The position numbers were made by a program, and so were the translations under genes. The notes under the pieces were generated by a model. That model worked only from the letters and a program-made list of their open reading frames with translations, searched no databases and had not been told where the DNA came from. 31,335 nucleotides of DNA, from positions 65,659 to 96,993 of the forward strand of contig DCUQ01000010.1 of the NCBI GenBank assembly GCA_002327865.1, in the 5' to 3' direction. The DNA comes from Syntrophaceae bacterium UBA2210 (lineage in GTDB: Bacteria > Desulfobacterota > Syntrophia > Syntrophales > UBA2210). Shown in pieces: positions 6,867-15,846 of this stretch; positions within the stretch are counted from its first letter, which is position 1; each line of letters starts with the position of its first letter.

Positions 6867-8228
6867 CTACAAATTTTGTTGTTTTTTAAGCGAGGGCACA
6901 TCGATTTTGTGTTTCCTGATACGGTGCCAGAGACTGCGCTCCTTTATGCCAAGGAGTTTTGCCGCTTTTACCTGTTTGCCATCCGCCTTGACGAGGGCTT
7001 TGATTATCATGTTCTTTTCCAACTCTTTTAGCCGGTCGTCTATAGATATTCCTTCTTCAGCCGGGTCGTGATCGAATACTTCGTCATTATTCTCTCTCCG
7101 TATATTCCCCGGCAGATGCGAAAGCTCGATAATACCCGATTCCGTCATCAGGGCGGCGCGTTCTATCACATTTCTAAGCTCTCTAACATTGCCAGGCCAT
7201 GAATATTTCTCCAGTTGTTCCAGGGCATCCCGGGAGATCGTCACCGGTCCCGGTGCATCTTTCAAGAAATAATCGGTCAGGACGGCAATGTCTTCCCGCT
7301 CTCTTAGCGGAGGCAATACCAGGGGGAAAACATTGAGACGGTAAAACAGATCTTCTCTGAAGTTCCCCTCCTTCACCATTTTGAAAAGATCCTTGTTTGT
7401 GGCGGTAATAAGGCGGACATCCACTTTTATGGGGTTACTGCCGCCGAGACGGTCGAATTCCCTCTCCTGCAACACGCGAAGCAGCTTTGCCTGGATCGCC
7501 GGAGACATATCTCCTATCTCGTCTAGAAATATAGTGCCGCCGTCGGCAAGCTCGAATTTACCATTCTTCCGCGCGGTTGCTCCCGTAAAAGCGCCTTTTT
7601 CATAACCGAACAGCTCGCTTTCAAGAAGGGTTTCCGGTATTGCGACACAACTGATCTTTATAAAGGGTTTGTTCTCTCGGCGGCTGTGCTTATGGATGCT
7701 CGTGGCTACCAGTTCCTTACCCGTGCCGCTTTCGCCCATGATGAGAACTGTTGTATCGGTCGGTGCCACCTTAAGGATCTGGTTGAATACACCGCGCATA
7801 ACCCTGCTCTGGCCGATTATTTCCGGAAAAAGTTTCTCCGCCTCGACCTTTCCCAATATATCGGTAACATCCCGGAATACCTGTTCGTAATATCCGATAT
7901 CATCATTGGGTCTTTCCCTTTTCTCGGCACTAATCTCCTGGAATACCGACAATTTTTCCGTTTCTTTCACAAATTGTTTGACCGGTTTCAACACGATCCA
8001 TACTACCAAGAAACCGCACAGGAAAGTCAGTATGCTTATTACACCCCCCCATAAGATATGCCTTATCATAAAATGGTATGAATCGGCCGTATTAAGGGCG
8101 ATGATAAAAGACAGGATCGATATCCCGGAGAAAATACCGGGAACAATAACATAAAGACTTATACGGCAACCGGAACCTGTTGTAAAGGATCTTCTTCCGG
8201 CAGTTTTATTATCTGTCTGCTGGAACAT
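6867..8228 (-). CDS. Membrane-anchored sigma-54 activator (AAA+ enhancer-binding protein)
   Basis: A 453-residue protein from the ATG at 8228, 7 bases after the mshG stop; the longer frame would overlap mshG and start with a non-conserved segment. It has no receiver domain. Instead two transmembrane helices (about 24-46 and 57-80) are followed by a HAMP-like linker (about 80-125). Then comes the full AAA+ core: Walker A GESGTGKE (165-172), GAFTGA (212-217), Walker [10 protein letters not shown] and an arginine-rich sensor region. A Fis-type helix-turn-helix forms the C-terminus ([20 protein letters not shown]). Intact GAFTGA implies real sigma-54 contact. Likely target is the pilin promoter just downstream. 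The short loop between the helices leaves little periplasmic sensor, so the signal may come from membrane partners such as pilin, as PilS senses PilA. Confidence 0.9.
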   Translation of the reverse strand: MFQQTDNKTAGRRSFTTGSGCRISLYVIVPGIFSGISILSFIIALNTADSYHFMIRHILWGGVISILTFLCGFLVVWIVLKPVKQFVKETEKLSVFQEISAEKRERPNDDIGYYEQVFRDVTDILGKVEAEKLFPEIIGQSRVMRGVFNQILKVAPTDTTVLIMGESGTGKELVATSIHKHSRRENKPFIKISCVAIPETLLESELFGYEKGAFTGATARKNGKFELADGGTIFLDEIGDMSPAIQAKLLRVLQEREFDRLGGSNPIKVDVRLITATNKDLFKMVKEGNFREDLFYRLNVFPLVLPPLREREDIAVLTDYFLKDAPGPVTISRDALEQLEKYSWPGNVRELRNVIERAALMTESGIIELSHLPGNIRRENNDEVFDHDPAEEGISIDDRLKELEKNMIIKALVKADGKQVKAAKLLGIKERSLWHRIRKHKIDVPSLKKQQNL

Positions 8229-8235
8229 TTTTAGA

Positions 8236-9453
8236 TTAAACCATCTTTGTGATATCCCACATGGGAAGGAATATGGCCAGGGCAAAGAAACCGACCACCG
8301 CGGCAAGGGATACAATCAGGATCGGACCTATGGCATCAGACAATCCTTTCACGGCATATTCGACTTCATCGTCATAATGAACGGAAACTACGCGGAGCAT
8401 CTCTTCAAGTTGACCCGATTCTTCTCCAACCGCCACCATATCCACTATCATGGGTGTAAAATATTTCGCCGAACGCAGGGGGGCGGATATCCCCCTTCCC
8501 TCTTCGATTTTATCTTTCAGATTGGAGAATTCCCTGCTTATAGCCGCGTTACCGATAACCCCTGAAAGGATTTCAAACGCGTTCAGAACGCTGACTCCGC
8601 TCGCCTGCAGGATGGAAAAGATGCTCGCGAAACGGGACATCGCCGCCTTGACAAAGAGATTTCCTATAAGTGGAAGTCCTAAAATAAACCTGTCCCGCAC
8701 ATATCGTCCCGGCTCCGTTTTGAACCAGTAGCTCAGCCCCACAATAACGAGTACAAGTCCTCCCAGCAGCAGGTACCAGTAATCATGAAGAAACCGGTAA
8801 AGATAAAGGCAAATACGGGTGGGCAGGGGAAGATCCAGTCCCACCTTGTTGAATATGTTTACGAATTTGGGGATAACAAATGTAAGAAGGACCAAAAAGG
8901 CTCCTGCAAGGGCAACCACGACAATAGCGGGATATTGCAGTGCCGACTTTATATTCGATTTTACCTTATACTCATGATCGAGAATGTAAATCAGCCGCTC
9001 GAGGACATTGGTAAGAGTACCGCTGGACTCACCTGCTTTTATCATGCTGACATACAGGGGAGGGAATATGTTGGGGTGTTTACCGAAAACTTCATGGAGA
9101 GCAAACCCTTCCTTTATCTCGAGAGACATGGAAGCTATAACACTCTTTAATTTCAGGTTTTGCGTCTGGTTCTCGAGCACCTCCAGCGCCTTGAGTATCG
9201 ATAATCCGGCGATAAGCATGGTCCTGATCTGCTTGGTAAACAGTATCAGCTCATCCATTTTGACGGTTGTCAGTTTCGTCTGCAACCTGTGTAGAAATCC
9301 GCCGGACATGGCCGATTTCTGTTCCGTAACATCGGATGGAATAAATCCCTGTTCGTTCAGCAGGTTCTGTACAGCTTCCACCGATTCAGCTTCAATAACG
9401 CCGGTAACGGAAGCTCCTTTTTGATTGATCGCTCTGTAAGAAAAGCCTGGCAT
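8236..9453 (-). CDS. mshG: Type IV pilus/MSHA inner-membrane platform protein (PilC/GspF family)
   Basis: A 405-residue polytopic protein with the duplicated T2SSF domain: first copy about 65-190 ([20 protein letters not shown]), second about 270-395 ([25 protein letters not shown]). Membrane helices lie near 170-192, 215-240 and 375-398. The N-terminal 60 residues ([18 protein letters not shown]) are the family's cytoplasmic lead. It couples rotation or pulling by the ATPase to pilin extraction from the membrane. Length and motifs are typical and nothing is missing. It follows the ATPase by 16 bp. Confidence 0.95.
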   Translation of the reverse strand: MPGFSYRAINQKGASVTGVIEAESVEAVQNLLNEQGFIPSDVTEQKSAMSGGFLHRLQTKLTTVKMDELILFTKQIRTMLIAGLSILKALEVLENQTQNLKLKSVIASMSLEIKEGFALHEVFGKHPNIFPPLYVSMIKAGESSGTLTNVLERLIYILDHEYKVKSNIKSALQYPAIVVVALAGAFLVLLTFVIPKFVNIFNKVGLDLPLPTRICLYLYRFLHDYWYLLLGGLVLVIVGLSYWFKTEPGRYVRDRFILGLPLIGNLFVKAAMSRFASIFSILQASGVSVLNAFEILSGVIGNAAISREFSNLKDKIEEGRGISAPLRSAKYFTPMIVDMVAVGEESGQLEEMLRVVSVHYDDEVEYAVKGLSDAIGPILIVSLAAVVGFFALAIFLPMWDITKMV

Positions 9454-9469
9454 TCGGATATGTCCTTCC

Positions 9470-11182
9470 CTATACCATCATGACAGTCAAAATCGCTTCT
9501 TCGAGTGTTGTTATACCCCGGATTACCTTATCAGCGGCATCGTCTTTTAGGGTTTGAAGTGTCCCCGCCCTTTTCGCTGCCCTGGTAATATCTTGCGCCG
9601 TCTTACCTCTCAAAATCATATGCTGGATCATATCATCGATCTGCAAGACCTCGAAAACACCTGTGCGTCCTCTATATCCGGTATTCATGCACTGGATACA
9701 TCCCCTGCCGCGCTGAAAATCGGCACCTTCAACCTGGTCCAGTCCCCACGCTTTCAGGGCATCCATAGGGGGGGTATACGGTTCTTTGCAATAAGGACAG
9801 ACCGTTCTTACAAGTCGTTGCGCGAAAGAAACCAGGAGAACGGAAGATATGAGAAAGGGCTCTATCCCCATTTCGGCAAGTCTTGTTACCGCGCCCGCCG
9901 CGTCATTTGTATGAAGCGTGCTCAAGACCCGGTGTCCCGTAAGGGCCGCCTGCGTAGCAAGACCCGCCGTTTCGCTGTCTCTGATCTCCCCTACCAGCAT
10001 GACATCCGGGTCCTGGCGGAGAATCGACCTGAGTCCGCTGGCAAAAGTCATACCCGCCTTACGGTTAAGCTGTACCTGGCGTATATGTTCCACTCTGTAT
10101 TCAACAGGATCTTCCAGGGTAATGATATTTATATCGGGTTTGTTGAGTTCCTTCAGAATCGCGTAGAGACTTGTACTTTTTCCGCTGCCCGTCGGCCCGG
10201 TGCTTAGTATCATGCCATAAGGTTTGACTATGGCCGACTCTATCTTTTCCCTGTCTTCCTCGGACATCCCGAGTTGCTTGAGAGAGTAAACTCCCGAGCT
10301 CATGTCGAGAAGCCGCAACACGATATTCTCTCCATGGATAGTGGGAAGTGCCGATGCCCTGATGTTAATCTCCTTTTTCTCCATTCTGACCGTAAACCGA
10401 CCATCCTGCGGGATCCGTGATATGGATATATCCATATTCGAGAGAATCTTCACACGCGATACTATAGGCAGCAGGAGAGATTTGGGAGGTGATGGAACTT
10501 CCCGAAGTTTACCATCGACACGAAACCTGAGCTGAGCTCTATCCGCCTCGGGGCTGATATGAATATCACTCGCGCCTTCGCGAACGGCCTGTGCGATGAT
10601 GGAGTTTACAATACGGACAACCGGCGCCTCTTCGGCCATATCCTGGAGAGAACTTACACGAACGTCTGTTTCTCTCGCCGCGGTTATTTCCTCTTCGACA
10701 TCAACCTCTACGTCCCCCATCCCCTTAAGTACCTGTTGCAAGTCTCCGGACTGAGTACCATATGTAAGGGTAAGAAGCTGATTTATCTCCTTATCCGAGC
10801 AAACCACGGGAGTTACTTCCATATCAGTGATCATCTCTGCATAATCAATGGAATCAATGTCCATGGGATCAGCCATCGCCACGGTAAGAAGTTTCCTCTT
10901 TTTCTGCAAGGGAACCACCTGGTGTTTCTGAGCAATATCGAACGGGATCAGATCTGACAGGTCCTGATTTATCGGGTATTTTTGGGGATCATATTTTTCG
11001 ATATTCAGTTGCTCGCTGATCTGGTCTATGATCTGATCCTCTCTGACCCAACCTTCCTGGATCAGATATTGCCCCAACTTCAGCCCTGCTTTTTTCTGGC
11101 CGATCAAAGCCTGTTTCAACTGATCTTCAGTCAGCACCCCGGCGCTTGTCAGCATTTCTCCTAATTTCTTTTTTACTCTCAA
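9470..11182 (-). CDS. mshE: Pilus assembly ATPase (PilB/MshE/GspE family) with tandem MshEN c-di-GMP-type motif
   Basis: A 570-residue hexameric assembly ATPase. Residues 6-29 and 35-58 are two 24-residue motifs of the form KLGxxLxxxG-x6-L/I-xxx-L/I-xxQ separated by exactly five residues (30-34). This 24-5-24 layout is the one by which the MshEN domain of MshE and related ATPases binds c-di-GMP. The usual Arg opening the motif is Lys in both copies, so affinity may differ. Further on are Walker A GPTGSGKST (329-337), Asp box (ITLEDPVEYR), Walker B (DPDVMLVGEIRD, 391-402), His box (TLHTNDA) and zinc-type cysteines at 462, 465, 495 and 498. It energises pilus extension from the cytoplasm. No retraction ATPase (PilT) is present in the window. 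Confidence 0.95.
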   Translation of the reverse strand: MRVKKKLGEMLTSAGVLTEDQLKQALIGQKKAGLKLGQYLIQEGWVREDQIIDQISEQLNIEKYDPQKYPINQDLSDLIPFDIAQKHQVVPLQKKRKLLTVAMADPMDIDSIDYAEMITDMEVTPVVCSDKEINQLLTLTYGTQSGDLQQVLKGMGDVEVDVEEEITAARETDVRVSSLQDMAEEAPVVRIVNSIIAQAVREGASDIHISPEADRAQLRFRVDGKLREVPSPPKSLLLPIVSRVKILSNMDISISRIPQDGRFTVRMEKKEINIRASALPTIHGENIVLRLLDMSSGVYSLKQLGMSEEDREKIESAIVKPYGMILSTGPTGSGKSTSLYAILKELNKPDINIITLEDPVEYRVEHIRQVQLNRKAGMTFASGLRSILRQDPDVMLVGEIRDSETAGLATQAALTGHRVLSTLHTNDAAGAVTRLAEMGIEPFLISSVLLVSFAQRLVRTVCPYCKEPYTPPMDALKAWGLDQVEGADFQRGRGCIQCMNTGYRGRTGVFEVLQIDDMIQHMILRGKTAQDITRAAKRAGTLQTLKDDAADKVIRGITTLEEAILTVMMV

Positions 11183-11215
11183 CGTCCGGTCCTTTCTTCT
11201 TTCAACGGGGGACTA

Positions 11216-12859
11216 TTAATGAGATGCCACACTGGAAAAGAAAACCGTGTTTTCATCCCAATGTGTGATAATTTTTGCACCCGAAGAAATAATTCGGGGC
11301 AATTCCGCAATAGCATTCTGAGCGGATTCTTCATCGGCAAAGCTCTTTTTTAAAATAACCTCAAACTTCAGACCTTCTCGATCATTCCAGTAGGGAAATA
11401 TCTGAATCGGAAATGACCGTTTCGGATAATTTTTATATAATCTGTAAATATCTTCCAGACTGTCTTTCTGTGCCACCGATACCCAGCAGACCCATTCCGA
11501 TGCGGGACAAAAATCGGAGGGAAATGCCGGAAGGTTAACTGTTTCCCCCGGTATGACCCAGTCTAGATTTTTTATATGGGGATTAGCTACCCCTATCAAA
11601 GCGATCTTATCCGGAGTACAATCTCTGCCGTATACAATCTGGGCTATTTTACAAACGGTTTCATCCTTTTCTATTTGCAATCGTCCCAGTACCTCCGGAC
11701 AATGTTTCGCGGGTAAAAGCTCTTTTACGGGAAGCGAAGGTCCAGATTCTGCCGAATGATTCTCCATGGATAAAGATTCTTTCACGGCAAGCAGTGGTTC
11801 CATGGAAACTTTCTCGGGAACGGCGAGCGTGTCAGGCGGTTTGACTGCGATCCCGTTCTCCGATTCCTTCAACATTCCACCTTCATCAGGACTGAACGTC
11901 GACTTCGCCTCATGCGATGACAGATATTCAACTGCTGTAATAAAACGCTCATACCCGAACTCAAAGCCAAAGAACATAACGACTGTCATGATTGCAATGC
12001 CGGTAACCCATGCGGCTCTAACCGGCCGTTCACCTGTTTTACTCCTGCGAATACATGAGCGGACCAGCGTCCATCCCGCCCTCGAACGATTCTGAATAAT
12101 CAGCGCGAGAATAACCTGGTGGCAAAGCCCGACTATTTTTCTCGGATATCCTCCAGTGGCCCTATATATCGCCCAGAGCGCGGGAAATGTGAAATGAACT
12201 GATCTGTTATCACCATATTCACTGGCGATATTAAGGCGATACTGTATCATCGCCCTCGCGTCGGTAAAGGTCATCGGTTGAAGATTATAAGAAAAATTAA
12301 CCCGGTCCGCGAAACCGGGGTTTTCTTTGAGTATCCGATAAAACTCTTTCTGGGCGAAGATAATTATCTGTAAAAGTTTATACTCATTCGTCTCATAGTT
12401 GAGGAACTCCCGTAACATTTCCAGACAGAAATCCGGCAATTTCTGTCCCTCGTCTATGATCAAAACCAGCAGCTTGTTATCGGTAATCCCTTTTTTAAAG
12501 AGATAATTTTTTATTTCTTCCCTCAACTGCCACTCGGTAATGTCCGGCTTCTCCGTATCAAGGCCCAGCATTTCACTGACAGCACGTAAAAACTCGATCG
12601 GCTTGCTGAAATAGGGGTCAAGCAAAAGATACGTTTTAACATCTTCATCTTCGGAAAATTTTCGTATTATCTGCCTGCAGAGCGTGGTCTTTCCGGCTCC
12701 CACATCCCCTATAACGACATTAAGCCCCCGGCGCAAGCGTACAGCCAGTTCCAGGTTCTGTAAGCACTTTATATGCTGTGCTGATTCATAAAAACAGTCC
12801 GGGTCCGGGGAATTGGAAAAAGGCTCACTGGTAAAATTCAAGATCCCGTAATATTCCAC
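11216..12859 (-). CDS. mshM: ExeA/MshM-type AAA ATPase fused to LysM-like and SPOR-like periplasmic domains
   Basis: The start taken is the GTG at 12859, 8 bases after AAGGGG and giving VEYYGILNFTSEPF, the usual ExeA-like beginning; an ATG at 12865 is also possible. Numbering below counts from the upstream GTG at 12868. The cytoplasmic ATPase has Walker A GDVGAGKT (54-61) and Walker B LLVLIIDE (133-140). A single membrane helix lies at about 286-303. A low-complexity linker (about 320-390) precedes a LysM-like fold (about 396-450, ETVCKIAQIVYGRD to PGETVNLP) and a SPOR-like domain (about 457-545). ExeA/GspA proteins bind peptidoglycan and help place the secretin in the cell wall. Here both wall-binding modules share one chain, combining roles usually split between MshM/GspA and MshN/GspB-type proteins. 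Confidence 0.88.
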   Translation of the reverse strand: MEYYGILNFTSEPFSNSPDPDCFYESAQHIKCLQNLELAVRLRRGLNVVIGDVGAGKTTLCRQIIRKFSEDEDVKTYLLLDPYFSKPIEFLRAVSEMLGLDTEKPDITEWQLREEIKNYLFKKGITDNKLLVLIIDEGQKLPDFCLEMLREFLNYETNEYKLLQIIIFAQKEFYRILKENPGFADRVNFSYNLQPMTFTDARAMIQYRLNIASEYGDNRSVHFTFPALWAIYRATGGYPRKIVGLCHQVILALIIQNRSRAGWTLVRSCIRRSKTGERPVRAAWVTGIAIMTVVMFFGFEFGYERFITAVEYLSSHEAKSTFSPDEGGMLKESENGIAVKPPDTLAVPEKVSMEPLLAVKESLSMENHSAESGPSLPVKELLPAKHCPEVLGRLQIEKDETVCKIAQIVYGRDCTPDKIALIGVANPHIKNLDWVIPGETVNLPAFPSDFCPASEWVCWVSVAQKDSLEDIYRLYKNYPKRSFPIQIFPYWNDREGLKFEVILKKSFADEESAQNAIAELPRIISSGAKIITHWDENTVFFSSVASH

Positions 12860-12894
12860 ACACATCACCCCTTAAACAATCTTAAGGTGCTGGA

Positions 12895-14766
12895 TCAACC
12901 GGCGCTTTTTATGACAATGCATTTAAGATCCCGGATATCTCTTTCCAGTAAAGCTGAAACTGCCGCGGCTTCGCTATGAGTATGATACCCTTTCAAAAGA
13001 ACAACAAACCACTCCTGATTTGAAGAATCCATTGTTTCAGCCAGGGTCGGAGAGTATCCCATATCCGACAGTCTTTGTGTTACATTATCCGCGTTGATTT
13101 TTTCTTTAAAAGACGCGACTTGAATTACATACTCGCCGTCAGCTTCTTTTGCTTCCTTCGGGATCACCGTTTTTGCTTCCGGAAGATCCGGCTTATTCAA
13201 TCCACCGGTCGAAGGTTCTTTCTCAATCCCGCCCTGTTCTCCCTTTTCACCGACCATATCAGGTTTCAATATGTGAGGCGTGATAAAGATAAGCACCTTT
13301 TCCAGTTTTTTACCTTTGCTTTCACCCTTGAACAGATAACCCAGGCCCGGGATATCCTTCAACAGCGGCACGCCGGCGTCTCCTCCAGTATCTCTCTGTT
13401 TGCTGAGCCCCGATATAACGATCGTCTCGCCATCCCTTACTATCAACGTCGTATCCGTCTGTTTTTTAATGATATATGGATTTCCCTGGACATCACGCGA
13501 CTCATCGACCTCATCTTTCTTGACGAGTATCTTCATTTTCAATTTTTCATCGTCGATAACATGCGGCGTAATTTCCAGGCGGAGAACCGCGTCTTCCCAT
13601 TTAACTTCCTGATCACCGTCTTCATAAGAAACAAAAGGTACTCTTTCACCATTTTCGGTAAACGCCATCTGATTGTCGAGTGTGGTTATAGAAGGACTGG
13701 ACAGGATATTCACCTTGCCTTCAGACTCCAGCGCGCTCAATTGCATCTGGAGAATATTCCCCCCTATCGTTCCGAATGTAAGAGCAAGCGAGGACAATCC
13801 GCCGGCTGTTGCTATCGCACCCTCGCCGACAGGAAAGTCAACCACCATATCTCCGGTTCCGCTACCGGCAGCGGAACTGTTTCCTGTAGCGGAATAAGGA
13901 TAAGCTCCCGCCATTCCACCGTATGACCCACCCCACTGGATCCCCAGCTCCCGGGCGGTTTCTTTGGTTGTCTCGACAATGTTTGCCTCTATCCGGATCT
14001 GGGGAGTAGGTTTATCGATCTTGCTGACCATGGGAATGATTTTTTCAAGATCGCTCCTGGTCGCCTGGACAACCAGCGAATTCGTATGCTTGTCTATCAT
14101 CACCGATCCGTAAGGCTCACCCTTTTCATTCTTGGTCAGAAAGCCCCCAATCGTCTCCTTCAGCTTATCAGGGTCCGCGTAATCAATGGGAACGACCATA
14201 GTCAGCAAAGGAGACAACCTGTTACGGAGAATCTGCTGCTCACGTTGTTCTCTTTGAATCTTTTTTAATTCAAGATCATTTTTCAGGTCTGCGACTGTAG
14301 TTATCCTTATGATATCTCCATCCCATACATATGTAAGCATTCTGGAATGCATAATGCTGAGAAACGCCTCATCCCAGGGGACCTGTTTGAAATCCACGCT
14401 TACCTTGCCCATCACCTCGGAGTTGATTATTATATTCTGATCGGCCGCCCTGGACAATGTACGAAGGACAACATTTATATCCGCGTCACGCATTACAAGT
14501 GTTACTTTTACGGTTGGAAGAACCTTTTCCTCCTTTTTCACCTCACCTGCCATGCCGGGCTCATCGGGTATTTCCAGCGAGCGAACCCTGGAAACAGGTG
14601 ATGTACCCACGGATTCCTTTGCTGCGAGATTCCATTTATCAAAAAACGAATCTTCCTTTACTTCCTTCGTACCGGCACAGCCCATAACAAACATTCCGGT
14701 TATAACCAGCAAAAACAGCCGCGCCATTTTTCTCTCTACGATTACCCTCACCGCCATATCCTCCAT
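12895..14766 (-). CDS. mshL: Outer-membrane pilus secretin (MshL-like) lipoprotein with C-terminal SPOR domain
   Basis: The protein is 623 residues from the first ATG; a GTG at 14751 sits 8 bases after GGAGG and may be the true start. A lipoprotein signal ends at VMGC (Cys30), so the ring subunit is lipid-anchored and may not need a pilotin. Residues about 85-155 form an STN/N0-like domain (VTLVMRDADINVVLRTLSRAA), 190-260 an N1/secretin-N domain, and about 265-500 the secretin core with the signature VPLLKDIPGLGYLF. A Gly/Ser/Ala-rich insertion (about 275-325) lies in the gate region. After a charged linker, residues 543-623 form a SPOR domain (DGEYVIQVASFKEKINADN), a fold that binds denuded peptidoglycan. 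Pilus secretins usually carry N-terminal AMIN domains for this, so a C-terminal SPOR is unusual. Confidence 0.93.
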   Translation of the reverse strand: MEDMAVRVIVERKMARLFLLVITGMFVMGCAGTKEVKEDSFFDKWNLAAKESVGTSPVSRVRSLEIPDEPGMAGEVKKEEKVLPTVKVTLVMRDADINVVLRTLSRAADQNIIINSEVMGKVSVDFKQVPWDEAFLSIMHSRMLTYVWDGDIIRITTVADLKNDLELKKIQREQREQQILRNRLSPLLTMVVPIDYADPDKLKETIGGFLTKNEKGEPYGSVMIDKHTNSLVVQATRSDLEKIIPMVSKIDKPTPQIRIEANIVETTKETARELGIQWGGSYGGMAGAYPYSATGNSSAAGSGTGDMVVDFPVGEGAIATAGGLSSLALTFGTIGGNILQMQLSALESEGKVNILSSPSITTLDNQMAFTENGERVPFVSYEDGDQEVKWEDAVLRLEITPHVIDDEKLKMKILVKKDEVDESRDVQGNPYIIKKQTDTTLIVRDGETIVISGLSKQRDTGGDAGVPLLKDIPGLGYLFKGESKGKKLEKVLIFITPHILKPDMVGEKGEQGGIEKEPSTGGLNKPDLPEAKTVIPKEAKEADGEYVIQVASFKEKINADNVTQRLSDMGYSPTLAETMDSSNQEWFVVLLKGYHTHSEAAAVSALLERDIRDLKCIVIKSAG

Positions 14767-14772
14767 GAAAGG

Positions 14773-15252
14773 TTATTCCTCTGATAACGGGATGGTAACT
14801 CTCATCCCTTTTATTTCCCCTTCAACGACTACTGCAGAGGGGCTTATATGTCTGACAATATATTCGGCGATTTCCAGTTTATCACCGATTTCGTAACTGA
14901 CGTTGTTTATAATCGCTATTCTTTTCCTGCCGATCTCCAGATAACCGTTGTATTTCAGCCCCAGATCCCCGACAGTCACCGAAGCAGCTTTCTGTTCATA
15001 GAAGGGATCCCTGTCCCAACTACCCTCGGCACTACTTACAATAGCGGCATAAACCGGGTAAGAACCGCGGATTTTCAAAACCTCGGAAGCATCCTTTATG
15101 AGATTGTCTGTTCCGGTCACACTTTTAAGGGATACGGACTTTTCCGGCTTCGATGACGGAGCAATAAAGAAGCTGTAGAACCCGTACAGGACGGCGATCA
15201 GCATTATACCTATGATCACTATCTCCCTTGTCGATACCTTAACCCTTTTCAT
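14773..15252 (-). CDS. PilP/GspC-like pilus alignment protein (MshK position)
   Basis: A 159-residue bitopic protein: short cytoplasmic basic lead, one membrane helix (about 11-31, VIIGIMLIAVLYGFYSFFIA), a linker, then a small beta domain from about 90 (LGLKYNGYLEIGRKRIAIINN to VVVEGEIKGMRVTIPL). That domain has the short-strand pattern of the homology region of GspC/PilP, which links the inner-membrane PilM-N-O complex to the secretin N0 domain. It is not a lipoprotein, unlike classical PilP, and is closer to GspC/MshK in topology. Its stop lies 6 bases before the secretin frame, so the partners are probably made together. Confidence 0.75.
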   Translation of the reverse strand: MKRVKVSTREIVIIGIMLIAVLYGFYSFFIAPSSKPEKSVSLKSVTGTDNLIKDASEVLKIRGSYPVYAAIVSSAEGSWDRDPFYEQKAASVTVGDLGLKYNGYLEIGRKRIAIINNVSYEIGDKLEIAEYIVRHISPSAVVVEGEIKGMRVTIPLSEE

Positions 15253-15303
15253 AATTCCCTTATAATCCCACTTAGCCGTTATGTATGGTACGACTCGATT
15301 TTT

Positions 15304-15846
15304 CTAAGCGATTGCCAGCCGTACCGTAAGAAAAAACTGCTTGTATACGGATTCCTGCTTTATTTCTATCGATTCTACACGTTCCAGAAAGGGCGTTTTC
15401 CCCAATTCCACCAGAAACGTTCTGAAGTCGAGAAACTTGCCCTTCAACTGAATGTCAACCATTATATTGCTGGATTTCTCCGTAAAAGCTAACGCATCCG
15501 GCCTCACTGATACAACCTGCATGTTGCATTCATCAGCCATTTTCTCAAATAATTGGGCAATTGTATCTATATCATTCCTTGAGAGTCCCTCCGTATCGGG
15601 TACAGGTAGACTTGAGTGAACCTCGCCCTGGCTTTCCTTCACCAGTTCGTTATAAAGGGGAAATAGAGTTTTCTGCTTTTCCAAATGCTCGGAAACCTGA
15701 GCAACTCTCAGATCCATATCTTTTATCGACTTCTGACACGGATAAATAGCAACAAAGTAAAAAATAACTGCGATAACAAGACATATCAGAAGGTAGATCA
15801 CGCTGCGGCCTGGAATCTTGTCAACATGTATCTTGTTTTTCTTCAT
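15304..15846 (-). CDS. pilO: PilO-like pilus alignment protein (MshJ position)
   Basis: A 180-residue bitopic protein with a membrane helix at about 14-34 (VIYLLICLVIAVIFYFVAIYP), a coiled coil at about 35-75 and a ferredoxin-like periplasmic domain with the PilO pattern (MADECNMQVVSVRP, DIQLKGKFLDFRTFLVELGKTPFL). It dimerises with the PilN-like part of the upstream protein to form the inner-membrane alignment complex. Its ATG overlaps the upstream stop as ATGA, so translation is coupled and stoichiometry with the PilM-PilN fusion is probably fixed. Confidence 0.9.
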   Translation of the reverse strand: MKKNKIHVDKIPGRSVIYLLICLVIAVIFYFVAIYPCQKSIKDMDLRVAQVSEHLEKQKTLFPLYNELVKESQGEVHSSLPVPDTEGLSRNDIDTIAQLFEKMADECNMQVVSVRPDALAFTEKSSNIMVDIQLKGKFLDFRTFLVELGKTPFLERVESIEIKQESVYKQFFLTVRLAIA

